Assembly (NCBI GenBank): GCA_023053575.1
Contig: JAKZAP010000007.1
Location: 16,831,508 to 16,895,507 of the forward strand
DNA: 64,000 nt
Origin: Branchinecta lynchi
Taxonomy: Eukaryota; Arthropoda; Branchiopoda; Anostraca; Branchinectidae
Direction: 5' to 3'
Made by a program: the position numbers and the translations under genes. The notes beneath the pieces are model-generated. The model had not been told where the DNA came from and searched no databases. It worked only from the letters and a program-made list of their open reading frames with translations. Of the stretch, positions 27,601 through 33,047 are shown one piece after another (the stretch's first letter is position 1; every line of letters starts with the position of its first letter).

Positions 27601-30288
27601 TAGTTTATTAATTGTTATCAGATAATTAATATTGACCTGTCGAGTTGATAGATATTGATTGAAGTGTCTGTATTTGTATTGACATATCCCAAGCTATTTT
27701 TATGTATTTAAAGATATTATGGATTGAATCATCATTTATTTATTTAAAAAAAAAAAAAAAAAAAAAAAAAGCCACAGTTTGTAATTTCAACAAGAGCTAC
27801 GAGCTCATATGGCACTTGTTACGAGTAGGCACGGCTCGGTTATGTCAATGATATATCTAGTGTTTGCTAGGTGTCTTCCCACCAAGTTTCATCTAGATCC
27901 CTCCACTCATAGCGTTTTCCAATATTTCCGGTTCTCCCCTCCAGCTCCCCCCAAAAGTCACCGGATCCGGTCCGGATTTTAAGTGGGTTGTCTGAGGCAT
28001 GAGGTCTTTCCAAATATCAAGTTTCATCGAGATCCGATCACCCGTTCAAAAGTTATAAATACCTCAAGATTCCGGATTCCCCCTCCCTCCACTCCCCCAA
28101 CAGTGCCCGAATCGGCTCGGTCATGTCAATGATGTATCTAGTGTTTGCTAGGTGTCTTCCAACCAAGTTTCATCTCGATCCCTCCACTCATAGCGTTTCC
28201 CAAGATTTCCGGTTAACCCCTCCAGCTCCCCCAAAAGTCACCGGATCCGGTCCGGGTTTTAAGTCGGTCGTCTGAGGCATGAGGCCTTTCCAAATATCAA
28301 GTTCCATCGAGATCCGACCACCCGTTCAAAAGTTATAAATACCTCAAGATTCCGGATTCCCCCTCCCTCCACTCCCCCCACAGTGTCCGAATTGGCCCGG
28401 TTATGTCAATGATGTATCTTCACACCAAGTTTCATCTCGATCCCTCCACTCACAGTGTTTCCCAAGATTTCCGGTTGCCCCCTCCAGCTCCCCCCAAAAG
28501 TCACCGGATCCGGTCCGGATTTTAAGTGGGTCGTCTGAGGCATGAGGTCGTTCCAAATATCAAGTTTCATCGAGATCCGATCACCCGTTCAAAAGTTATA
28601 AATACCTCAAGATTCCGGATTCCCCCTCCCTCCACTCCCCCCACATTACCCGAATCGGCTCAGTTATGTCAATGATGTATCTAGTGTTTGCTAGGTGTCT
28701 TCCCACCAAGTTTCATCTCGATCCCTCCACTCATAGCGTTTCCCAAGATTTCCGGTTGCCCCCTCCAGCTCCCCCCAAAAGTCACCGGATCCGGTCCGGA
28801 TTTTAAGTACGTCGTCTGAGGCATGAGGTGTTTCCAAATATCAAGTTCCATCGAGATCCGATCACCCGTTCAAAAGTTATAAATACCTCAAGGTTCCGGA
28901 TTCCCCCTCCCTCCACTCCCCCCCACAGTGCCCGAATCGGCTCGGTTATGTCAATGATGTATCTAGTGTTTGCTATGTGTCTTCCCACCAAGTTTCATCT
29001 CGATCCCTCCACTCATAGCGTTTCCCAAGATTTCCGGTTGCCCCCTCCAGCTCCCCCCAAAAGTCACCGGATCCGGTCCGTATTTTAAGTGGGTCGTCTG
29101 AGGCATGAGGTCGTTCCAAATATCAAGTTTCATCGAGATCCGATCACCCGTTCAAAAGTTATAAATACCTCAAGATTCCGGATTCCCCCTCCCTCCACTC
29201 CCCCCCCCCCCACAGTACCCGAATCGGCTCGGTTATGTCAATGATGTATCTAGTGTTTGCTAGGTGTCTTCCCACCAAGTTTCATCTCGATCCCTCCACT
29301 CATAGCGTTTCCCGAGATTTCCGGTTGCCCCCTCCAGCTCCCCCCAAAAGTCACCGGATCCGGTCCGGATTTTAAGTACGTCGTCTGAGGCATGAGGTCT
29401 TTCCAAATATCAAGTTCCATCGAGGTCCGATCACCCGTTCAAAAGTTATAAATACCTCAAGGTTCCGGATTCCCCCTCCCTCCACTCCCCCCCCACAGTA
29501 CCCGAATCGGCTCGGTTATGTCAATGATGTATCTAGTGTTTGCTAGGTGTCTTCCCACCAAGTTTCATCTCGATCCCTCCACTCATAGCGTTTCCCGAGA
29601 TTTCCGGTTGCCCCCTCCAGCTCCCCCCAAAAGTCACCGGATCCGGTCCGGATTTTAAGTGGGTCGTCTGAGGCATGAGGTCGTTCCAAATATCAAGTTT
29701 CATCGAGATCCGATCACCCGTTCAAAAGTTAAAAATGCCTCAAGATTCCGGATTCCCCCTCCCTCCACTCCCCCCACGGTGCTCGGATCGGGGAAGTGAC
29801 TATTTCCAACTTAATCATTTGGGGTCCCTGATACGCTTGCCAAGTTTTATCGTCCTAGCTTATCTGGAAGTGCCCGAACTAGCAAAACCTGGACAGACCG
29901 ACAGACCGACGGACGGACAGAAATTGCGATCGCTATATGGCACTTGGCCGAAGGGCAAGTGCCATAAAAATGACACATTTAATATCCCAATTTCTGGCTA
30001 AGAAGGGCTAAGCTGGGAACTAAGTAAACTTCTCTGAATAAACGCCTAAGCTAGGAGCCATGTAAACGTACATTAAGAAAATATATACCTTTAAATGCAA
30101 ACAAAAGAACATATTTGAATGCATACCTCCTCAAGGATACGTCGGATTCCTTCCGTCGGGGCATCATCATAGTTTTTAGGATCCACAGATAGCAGCTTCA
30201 GAGTCCTCTCCCGATTTCCAGGACACTTAACAAATACATCTGTGAAAGTTCCGCCTCTGTCAATGGCAAAGTAAAACTTGTCCTCCAT
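360..30288 (-). CDS. OPLAH: 5-oxoprolinase (ATP-hydrolysing), 18 coding exons; 3' end outside window
   Basis: Cytosolic enzyme that opens 5-oxo-L-proline to L-glutamate using ATP, in the gamma-glutamyl cycle. The joined exons (30127-30288, 26584-26775, 25092-25327, 23405-23653, 21609-21804, 15971-16231, 15089-15190, 14085-14283, 12881-13094, 11967-12105, 10107-10384, 5931-6078, 5064-5176, 4486-4642, 3161-3277, 2574-2708, 1821-1930, 360-696) keep one frame for 1115 codons, and every boundary is AG/GT. Domain order fits the family: hydantoinase A N-terminal part with phosphate motif DRGGTFTD, hydantoinase A with [10 protein letters not shown], then hydantoinase B. Vertebrate proteins are about 1288 residues, so about 150 C-terminal residues should lie left of position 1. 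The ATG at 30286-30288 has A at -3 and G at +4. No stops or frameshifts were seen. Boundaries were placed by eye from splice signals, phase and family similarity. Confidence 0.96.
1202..1394 (-). CDS. Exon-like open stretch inside OPLAH intron 17, unrecognised
   Basis: On the minus strand an acceptor-like ctttcag is followed by 64 open codons ([20 protein letters not shown], later [20 protein letters not shown]) and a donor-like CCG|GTGCGT. The base composition is richer than the flanking intron. It has no counterpart in 5-oxoprolinase, which is complete without it. It could be an exon of a nested gene, a domesticated fragment or chance. Confidence 0.2.
1579..1622 (+). ncRNA. Hammerhead-ribozyme-like motif, copy 1
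   Basis: Core CTGACGA at 1583-1589. A hairpin follows (GGACCCTT then AAGGGAC), then GAAA at 1611-1614, TTTC, and GCT, which can pair with AGC just before the core (stem I, 3 bp). It is part of a dispersed element whose tail (AGCTGACTTACCCG...) follows. Sequence and fold are observed; activity is not shown. Confidence 0.5.
1821..1930 (-). CDS. OPLAH: OPLAH exon 17
   Basis: Residues 967-1003. [36 protein letters not shown]. EDxMDDG and AVFDFTGTG are family blocks. Acceptor tttgcag|AGT, donor AC|GTAAGT. Confidence 0.93.
1931..3160. other. OPLAH: OPLAH introns 16 and 15 around exon 16, no recognised feature
   Basis: Two introns, 1931-2573 and 2709-3160, flank exon 16. I see no further coding block, RNA gene or clear repeat. 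Confidence 0.5.
2574..2708 (-). CDS. OPLAH: OPLAH exon 16 (45 codons)
   Basis: Residues 922-966. [40 protein letters not shown]. Family block [22 protein letters not shown]. Acceptor ttctaag|GGT, donor GAG|GTAACC, phase 0 at both ends. Confidence 0.93.
3161..3277 (-). CDS. OPLAH: OPLAH exon 15 (39 codons)
   Basis: Residues 883-921. [39 protein letters not shown]. Matches the family EEAVTEAL and [20 protein letters not shown] blocks. Both ends are phase 0 (cttcag|GAG, AAG|GTAAGT). Confidence 0.93.
3340..3440. repeat. Degenerate short tandem repeat
   Basis: Repeated CATGACAAAATGTT / CATGGCGAAACGTT-like units, alternating G and A variants, in OPLAH intron 14. Confidence 0.5.
3695..3746. repeat. 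26-bp exact tandem duplication
   Basis: Two identical 26-base units starting TGATCTCTATTTTTTC, at 3695-3720 and 3721-3746, in OPLAH intron 14. Confidence 0.85.
3900..4194 (+). mobile_element. Inverted-repeat DNA transposon, GAGCGTGTTCC family, copy 1
   Basis: 295 bp, bounded by GAGCGTGTTCCA and TGGAACACGCTC, with a 3-bp target duplication TAT at 3897-3899 and 4195-4197. The interior is rich in GTAGTTACTACG and TAGTAACTA. No coding capacity. Short TIRs with a 3-bp duplication suggest a PIF/Harbinger-type MITE, but no transposase is present to prove it. Confidence 0.85.
4486..4642 (-). CDS. OPLAH: OPLAH exon 14
   Basis: Residues 830-882. [64 protein letters not shown] contributes conserved histidines and aspartate of the hydantoinase B site. 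Acceptor ctttcag|C, donor CAG|GTAAAC. Confidence 0.95.
4722..4795 (-). pseudogene. tRNA-Thr(AGT)-like sequence, probably a SINE head or tRNA pseudogene
   Basis: The minus strand has an intact A box and D arm (TAGCTCAGTGGTAGAGC), an anticodon loop CTAGTAA (AGT, Thr) and a T arm CTGGG-TTCAGAT-CCCGG. The acceptor stem (GCCCCTT against GCTGAGG) and the anticodon stem do not pair, so a working tRNA is unlikely. It sits about 80 bp upstream of OPLAH exon 14 in the sense direction. Confidence 0.65.
5064..5176 (-). CDS. OPLAH: OPLAH exon 13
   Basis: Residues 793-830. [37 protein letters not shown]. The LSNHP and [15 protein letters not shown] blocks are diagnostic of hydantoinase B. It is short, with a clean ttttag|CTG acceptor and AG|GTAGGT donor. 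It is easily missed because it has no start codon. Confidence 0.94.
5177..5930. other. OPLAH: OPLAH intron 12, nothing recognised
   Basis: Non-coding. Open frames here are short and unlike any family I know. Confidence 0.5.
5931..6078 (-). CDS. OPLAH: OPLAH exon 12 (hydantoinase B)
   Basis: Residues 743-792. [49 protein letters not shown]. Nearly identical to vertebrate proteins. Acceptor gtctag|G, donor CAG|GTAATA. Confidence 0.95.
6079..8306. other. OPLAH: First part of OPLAH intron 11, nothing recognised
   Basis: No conserved coding block. Near 6140 and 6195 two related short segments (CCAACAGATTAC...TCTGGCTGA-like) suggest an old local duplication. Confidence 0.4.
8307..9168 (+). mobile_element. 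Family B tandem-repeat element, copy 1
   Basis: Left end GAGACCAAAGG...GATGGGATCTCG. The interior consists of ~125-bp degenerate units (TTTCCGG-TTTTGGCC-GGATTCCGG-CGAACTA, then TTCAGCATGTCTTCTTA). A GACGGGCGGACGG stretch is followed by a right end TTTAGGGATCCCCAAAAA. Same layout as the copies at 33048, 55837 and 57273. No protein is encoded. Confidence 0.8.
9307..9321. repeat. Poly-G run
   Basis: About 14-15 G residues. Similar runs occur near 12199, 48158, 50566, 50933, 51063 and 63556. Their lengths are likely to vary between reads. Confidence 0.8.
9322..10106. other. OPLAH: End of OPLAH intron 11, nothing recognised
   Basis: No coding block, tRNA or inverted-repeat element seen. Confidence 0.4.
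10107..10384 (-). CDS. OPLAH: OPLAH exon 11 (hydantoinase A/B junction)
   Basis: Residues 651-743. [40 protein letters not shown], then [20 protein letters not shown]. The last block opens the hydantoinase B domain. Acceptor ggttcag|TTC, donor AG|GTAAGT. Confidence 0.94.
10758..10965. mobile_element. AGTTGCGTTTTT-family inverted-repeat element, copy 1
   Basis: 208 bp, bounded by AGTTGCGTTTTT and AAAAACGCAACT, with ATG duplicated on both sides (10755-10757 and 10966-10968). The interior repeats ATACCACGGT and GTTACCGTGGTATC. It lies in OPLAH intron 10. Confidence 0.8.
11850..11894 (+). ncRNA. Hammerhead-ribozyme-like motif, copy 2 (decayed core)
   Basis: Same element as at 1579. The core reads CTGAACA (G8 lost), stem II is GGACCCTT/AAGGGTC, GAAA is at 11883-11886, then TATA and GCT, with AGC before the core. 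Tail CTAATAAAATG...CCGTTTTGCA follows, shared with 43228 and 15822. Confidence 0.45.
11967..12105 (-). CDS. OPLAH: OPLAH exon 10
   Basis: Residues 604-650. [40 protein letters not shown], ending DAKPET. The donor ACA|GTAGGT is chosen over GTAG|GTGAAT because only it leaves phase 0 for exon 11, giving KPET-FTQVYF, which matches the MTQCYF block of the family. Confidence 0.88.
12311..12530. repeat. Imperfect ~117-bp tandem duplication
   Basis: Units start at 12311 and 12428 (CTTGAACTTGAAGTG / CTTGAAACTGAAGTG) and share CCTCCACGA, CTTTCTTACTGGGA and ATCATCGCGAAG. In OPLAH intron 9. Confidence 0.7.
12881..13094 (-). CDS. OPLAH: OPLAH exon 9
   Basis: Residues 533-604. [20 protein letters not shown] leads to a family block beginning [13 protein letters not shown]. 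The acceptor follows a T-run (ttcag|AG). Donor AG|GTAAGT leaves two bases of an Arg codon. The preceding poly-T is the intron pyrimidine tract. Confidence 0.94.
14085..14283 (-). CDS. OPLAH: OPLAH exon 8
   Basis: Residues 467-533. [40 protein letters not shown], then [33 protein letters not shown] is the glycine-rich hydantoinase A motif. Acceptor ttctag|GCC, donor GAAG|GTGAGT (phase 1). Confidence 0.95.
14390..14640. repeat. Dispersed repeat, unclassified, copy 1
   Basis: Blocks CCATGCACCGACAATGGATA, GACGTCACAATGGTA, CAGCTGTTAG and CCTCCGCTCGTT recur in diverged form near 16850-16900 and 18120-18260. No coding capacity. Possibly a SINE or MITE; the ends are not resolved. Confidence 0.45.
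15089..15190 (-). CDS. OPLAH: OPLAH exon 7 (34 codons)
   Basis: Residues 433-466, [20 protein letters not shown] then [26 protein letters not shown] is strongly conserved. Acceptor tttccag|GGG, donor CAG|GTATTG, both phase 0. Confidence 0.93.
15191..15821. other. OPLAH: OPLAH intron 6, first part, nothing recognised
   Basis: No conserved coding block or clear repeat before the truncated element at 15822. Confidence 0.4.
15822..15866 (-). repeat. Tail of the hammerhead-bearing element, core missing
   Basis: Read on the minus strand it gives GCTCTAATAAAATGTAGCTG then CCGTTTTGCA, the downstream part of the elements at 11850 and 43228. The ribozyme core that should precede it is absent. Confidence 0.6.
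15971..16231 (-). CDS. OPLAH: OPLAH exon 6
   Basis: Residues 346-432. Opens [12 protein letters not shown], then [20 protein letters not shown] and [19 protein letters not shown]. All three blocks are near invariant in eukaryotic 5-oxoprolinase. Acceptor tttgcag|CTT, donor CAG|GTAACC, phase 0 at both ends. Confidence 0.95.
16560..16740 (+). mobile_element. Hammerhead-bearing element, best copy
   Basis: Contains an inverted repeat (AACCTGTAATC... / ...GATTACAGGTT, 16558-16589), a segment CAGGTTTGTTTCC shared with 49709, the hammerhead-like motif at 16624-16667, and a tail GCTGACGTATATCCG...TTTGAATATA shared with 49560 and 52490. No protein is encoded. Confidence 0.6.
16624..16667 (+). ncRNA. 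Hammerhead-ribozyme-like motif, best-preserved copy
   Basis: CAGC (16624-16627), core CTGACGA (16628-16634), stem II GGACCCTT with loop GCCAAG and AAGGGCC, GAAA (16656-16659), TATC (16660-16663), GCTG (16664-16667). CAGC pairs fully with GCTG to give a 4-bp stem I, and the predicted cleavage point is after the C of TATC. All invariant core positions (CUGANGA, GAAA, UH) are present. Stem III is only about 2 bp, as reported for hammerheads of Penelope-like retroelements, which act best as dimers. Confidence 0.6.
18120..18260. repeat. Dispersed repeat, unclassified, diverged copy
   Basis: Shares TGACGACGTTACAATGGTA, AAGCTGTTAGTAGAT and CCTCCGCTCGTTTG-like blocks with 14390-14640. A further partial match is near 16850-16900. 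Confidence 0.4.
18290..21485 (+). pseudogene. Non-LTR retrotransposon (endonuclease–reverse transcriptase), decayed
   Basis: In order: endonuclease motif [10 protein letters not shown] (split by the element at 18306-18609), a linker with several frame breaks, and RT blocks [13 protein letters not shown] (19740), [17 protein letters not shown] (20015), [15 protein letters not shown] (20115), [19 protein letters not shown] (20298) and [13 protein letters not shown] (20413, a YADD-type box). [19 protein letters not shown] zinc-knuckle-like motif is near 21160. A stop at 20399 and several shifts make it inactive. The 3' end is TGCCATGGCCTTCGGGCTTT and an ATTCT-repeat tail. Confidence 0.9.
18306..18609 (-). 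mobile_element. GAGCGTGTTCC-family inverted-repeat element, copy 2, inside a LINE
   Basis: 304 bp with TAG duplicated at 18303-18305 and 18610-18612. Orientation is opposite to copy 1. The flanks are the endonuclease codons of the retrotransposon at 18290-21485: reading across with one TAG removed gives [11 protein letters not shown]. Confidence 0.88.
21609..21804 (-). CDS. OPLAH: OPLAH exon 5 (second phosphate motif)
   Basis: Residues 280-345. Opens [20 protein letters not shown] and carries [14 protein letters not shown] at residues 311-324, the second ATP phosphate-binding motif. Ends GVTIQAPQ. Acceptor ttctag|C, donor CAG|GTCAGT (phase 0). Confidence 0.95.
22279..22583 (-). mobile_element. 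GAGCGTGTTCC-family element, copy 3
   Basis: About 305 bp. Left end GGGCGTGTTC, right end GGAACACGCTC. Interior as in copy 2. The ends have mutated and no target duplication is visible. In OPLAH intron 4. Confidence 0.8.
23405..23653 (-). CDS. OPLAH: OPLAH exon 4
   Basis: Residues 197-280. Contains [33 protein letters not shown] and [26 protein letters not shown] is a signature of the hydantoinase A fold in 5-oxoprolinases. Acceptor cacag|A, donor TC|GTAAGT, joining exon 3 and exon 5 in frame. Confidence 0.95.
24671..24780. mobile_element. Foldback element with 25-bp perfect inverted repeats
   Basis: 24671-24695 (TGCAGTATTTGCTACTGGGA...) is the exact reverse complement of 24756-24780. The 60-bp spacer itself has AAGATTAATC repeats. 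Non-coding, in OPLAH intron 3. Confidence 0.85.
25092..25327 (-). CDS. OPLAH: OPLAH exon 3
   Basis: Residues 119-197. It starts [20 protein letters not shown] and ends [14 protein letters not shown], matching MPEVLYEEV and SLAVVLMHSY of the family. Acceptor ttccag|AAA. Donor AT|GTAAAT, leaving two bases of codon 197. Confidence 0.93.
25328..26583. other. OPLAH: OPLAH intron 2, nothing recognised
   Basis: Includes a G-rich then T-rich stretch at about 26230-26360. No gene-like signal was seen. Confidence 0.4.
26584..26775 (-). CDS. OPLAH: OPLAH exon 2
   Basis: Residues 55-118. It opens [20 protein letters not shown] and continues [20 protein letters not shown], then [20 protein letters not shown] and [20 protein letters not shown] is the hallmark N-domain stretch of 5-oxoprolinases and hydantoinases. 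The acceptor ctttag|GAA keeps phase 0 with exon 1; the nearer acag|GC would break frame. Donor CTG|GTAAGT. Confidence 0.94.
27113..27770 (+). pseudogene. LINE 3'-end fragment (post-RT domain) with poly-A tail
   Basis: Frame with [40 protein letters not shown], later [15 protein letters not shown], then stop. This is the conserved region after the RT of many non-LTR retrotransposons (QKRACKxILG, LxxRR). An AT-rich 3' untranslated part and an A-run at 27746-27770 follow. Truncated at the 5' end, as usual. Confidence 0.8.
27790..29968 (+). mobile_element. Family A tandem-repeat element, copy 1
   Basis: Left end CAAGAGCTACGAGCTCATAT then GGCACTTG; seven tandem units of ~282 bp (starts near 27838, 28119, 28399, 28662, 28944, 29231, 29514); right end GACAGACCGACGGACGG, GCGATCGCTATATGGCACTT and a palindrome GGCACTTG-(9)-CAAGTGCC followed by ATAAAAA. 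Each unit is two related ~140-bp halves, both containing AAGTTTCATC. Non-coding. The left GGCACTTG motif recurring inverted in a right-end hairpin resembles Helentron-derived elements. Confidence 0.85.
30127..30288 (-). CDS. OPLAH: OPLAH exon 1 (start codon)
   Basis: Codes residues 1-54, from [19 protein letters not shown] to [14 protein letters not shown] is the first phosphate-binding motif of the ASKHA-type hydantoinase A N-terminal domain. [18 protein letters not shown] is a near-perfect family match. The donor is GAG|GTATGC, phase 0. The ATG is the first in frame and the protein starts where family members start. Confidence 0.95.
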
Positions 30289-30767
30289 TATTTGTTCTGG
30301 TCCTCAGCCTGGGCTCTTCAAGTCAGGGCAAATTGTTGAGTAGGGTAATTTACAGTAGCTTTCAGCTTCTCTCCTTCGCATTAAAAATAAGTGCCAGTGA
30401 GCAAAACATTAGTGAATAATCAACTCAGCTGAAGTCCCTCGAGTCCAAAGGTTTCCATTCTTTAGTCTTTGTCTACGCTTTGTCTACAAGTTATTAAGAA
30501 GTAGAACGTGATTACGCATTTTTTCCCGACTAAAAACGACTCTGTCATTCTCTGATCACGAAGGTGATACTCCTTTCGACCACTAAAGAAAAAAAAAATA
30601 AACTAAAGACAACTAGAATTAAACATTCTTCAAAACATTAACTACTGACTGATTCCACTAAAGAGACTACCAAAATGATAAATATGCCTACTGGATTTAT
30701 CCTAGAATCCCAAGTTACTAACAATGTAATCAAGAATTTTTGGATTTAAAACTATGGTCGCCTAGTG

Positions 30768-31289
30768 CAGTGGTTCCCAACCGGTGGTACGCGTACCCCA
30801 AGGGGTACGCGAAGGAACCAAAATTGATTTAGTCTATAGCTTCAAAATCTCTCCTCACTCATTTTTTTGCCGAAAGCCTGCTTCAAAAACAGCTAGCCTA
30901 CTGCCGTAAAATCTGTTCCTGTGTCAAACAATACTGTTTCAAGCAGAATCGAAGACATTGCAAGTGATGTTGTCATTCGGATTACGAATTAAAACGAAAA
31001 AGTTTGCGATGCAGCTTGATGAAAGCATGGAGAACCTCAAAACCAGACACAGAAACAGGCTGACTGAAAAAATATTCTGCTAATGACGTCGAGCCGAGAT
31101 TTGACAAATATATTGCTAGAAAGCAGCCTCTACTCATTGCCTCATTGATTTTGTATATATTTTTACGCATGTATACTTTATCATTTATGATAATATCCAT
31201 CGTCTTTTTCACGGTCTGAAAAAGGAGGTACGCCATCTTTTCTAACCTTGATTAGGGGAACGCGGTACGGAAAAGGTTGGGAACCACTG
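30768..31289 (+). mobile_element. hAT-type DNA transposon remnant with 8-bp target duplication
   Basis: TIRs CAGTGGTTCCCAACC and GGTTGGGAACCACTG, flanked by an exact 8-bp duplication GCCTAGTG (30760-30767 and 31290-31297), the hAT hallmark. Inside, the plus strand has relics NNTVSSRIEDIASDV and, shifted by one base, KTKKFAMQLDES, matching Charlie/ZBED-type hAT transposases. Only an internal piece survives. It sits about 480 bp upstream of the OPLAH start. Confidence 0.92.
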
Positions 31290-31581
31290 GCCTAGTGCAT
31301 GTGAGCACAGCATTAGCATACTAAGGGTGAACCACTGAACGTCCAACATCGAGGTGTATATCGTGAATTAACATCGAGCCGGCCATTTAGCCTATTCGAG
31401 CCGAAGGCCAGGTGGGTTATGGAAAATATGTACCGAGCGCAGCGAGGTCGATATTTTTAAATGGCCGCTGAGCTTGTTATTTCGATATCAACCGAGATCG
31501 AGATATGTTAACTGTTAAACATTTTTTCAAAGAGAACCATTAACACTATGGTTTTAGTGCTATTCTGATAATTGTCACACG

Positions 31582-31631
31582 AAAGTTAGCGGTGGATATG
31601 ACTTCACGAAGTCATATCTACCACTAACTTT
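31582..31631. repeat. Near-perfect palindrome
   Basis: AAAGTTAGCGGTGGATATGA... pairs with ...TCATATCTACCACTAACTTT with two mismatches and a 4-base loop. Possibly a MITE core or an extruding hairpin. Confidence 0.7.
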
Positions 31632-32331
31632 CTGCATGATGAGTATCATAATATAACTTTTCTCGAACACTTAAGTAATATATATCTTCCTATGGCCCGC
31701 AGGTATATATTATGAGAATAAATTTTGTGGAGTTGATACGATATTTTATCAGCCTCCCGAGAGGGTTATACGAAGCCGCACCAGCCTCCGCATTCATCGA
31801 GCACTTTTCCTCGACTATTCTGAAAAGTAGAACCAGACCTAACAAAAGTAAATAAAAGGCATCACTCTCAGAAAGTTGAAGAAAACACTAAAATATTACA
31901 GAAGAAAATATTTAAAAACTGAAAGGAAATGATGTTTTCCTGGCCAATCAACCTGGGTCATACCTTATTACAATCAAGTGTGCAACTTGTCAACTTAAAC
32001 AACATTATAACTTCCTTATTTTCCTCTATTCTCCAAGGCTGCTATTGAGCAATTACACCATTCTTTTGTCTTGATTTTGCTCTGATTAAACAGTCCATTA
32101 ATACATAACTAGTGTTGCCAGTTTTTCTGATGGAACCTTTGACTTTTGGTCGAAAAAAAAACTAATGACATTTTGGCACCTGAGAAACTAGGTCCTTTTC
32201 ACCAACTATTAACGAGAAATCTCGCTTTATCATCTTCATAATTATTCGCCTCAACTTTTATGCCCCGTTTTTGTATCGAATGATAAGAAACCGGTCGCAG
32301 AGTTCTTACTCGCTTTATCGAAGAAACGAAA

Positions 32332-32518
32332 ATGTATGACGAATCAGGGAATTCTGGGACCAGTGGCAACACCCATTTAAGCTTGATTAATTGTATCTCT
32401 CTAAGAGCCGCTAGATGGCATCTACTTCACCACAATGAAAAATACGGTCGGATAAGGAAAGTATTGTTATACACAGAAATGACCGGGTCGCAATACTATT
32501 CATTTTCGCACTGCTACA
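32332..32518 (+). CDS. Weak candidate for TGS1 first coding exon
   Basis: An ATG-initiated frame reading MYDESGNSGTSGNTHL and later RKVLLYTEMTGSQYYSFSHC, then Y before a possible donor A|GTAGGC. The spacing of hydrophobics and HCYSR-like end resembles the TGS1 N-terminus (LFIEE...LCLCSR). Phase does not join 41442 directly, so a further exon would be needed. The identification is speculative. Confidence 0.2.
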
Positions 32519-32559
32519 GTAGGCTAGGGTTGCTATTTCACTAAACAAATTTCCCTACT

Positions 32560-33010
32560 AAAGTAGCAAATACCTAGGCTCCTACCAAAGAATTGCCGAG
32601 CAACTTCAAAGAAGAGCAACAAAAACAGTGCCAGCCATTCGTCATCTGCCTTATGAAAATCGGCTTCAAAAACTACGATTACCCAGTTTATCTTACCGAT
32701 TTCTTCGAGGTGATTTGATCGAAACTTGTAAAAATTTGCCACAGTTATTATGATAAAATTAGGCCTGATGATGTCTTCACTTTCGATCACAACGGTCTCA
32801 GAGGACACAACTTGAAACTGAGTGGTAAGAGATTCCGAAAAGACATCGGAAAATTGAGCTTTAGAAACCGAATAGTAGAATATTGGAATAATCTCACAGA
32901 AAGTGTTGTAAATGCCAAAAATATCAACCAATTCAAAGCAGGTGTCGAATACCACCTGGCTGAAATTCAATTTAGTCTGTAAAGTGTAGAGGCAAAAGCC
33001 TTATCATTGC
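32560..33010 (+). pseudogene. LINE (CR1/L2-like) C-terminal fragment
   Basis: Reading EQLQRRATKTVPAIRHLPYE, NRLQKLRLPSLSYRFLRGDL, IETCKNL, then after breaks LSFRNRIVEYWNNLTESVVN and NINQFKAGVEYHL. These are standard post-RT blocks (QRRATK, LxLPSLxYRRxRGDLI, RxVxxWNxLP, FK). Followed by an ATT-rich tail. Confidence 0.85.
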
Positions 33011-33047
33011 AATTACATTATTATTATATTAATAAACATGTCACAAC

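Noticed and set aside
27838..29780. Proline-rich open frames (e.g. 28828-29088, 29675-30001) and similar ones at 42311-42864, 50670-51294, 58153-60292 and 62885-63747
   Set aside because: They are by-products of C-rich family A tandem units, repeat in step with the units, and occur on both strands.
27790..29968. CRISPR-like array
   Set aside because: The periodic units are contiguous ~282-bp satellite repeats without unique spacers, in an animal genome.
30768..31289. Retroviral or virus-derived insertion
   Set aside because: The TIRs and 8-bp duplication are those of a hAT DNA transposon; no gag, pol or env-like sequence was seen anywhere in the window.
31370..31560. Promoter-like palindromic region with GATATC and CGAG repeats near OPLAH
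   Set aside because: Only scattered short inverted words; too weak to call a regulatory element.
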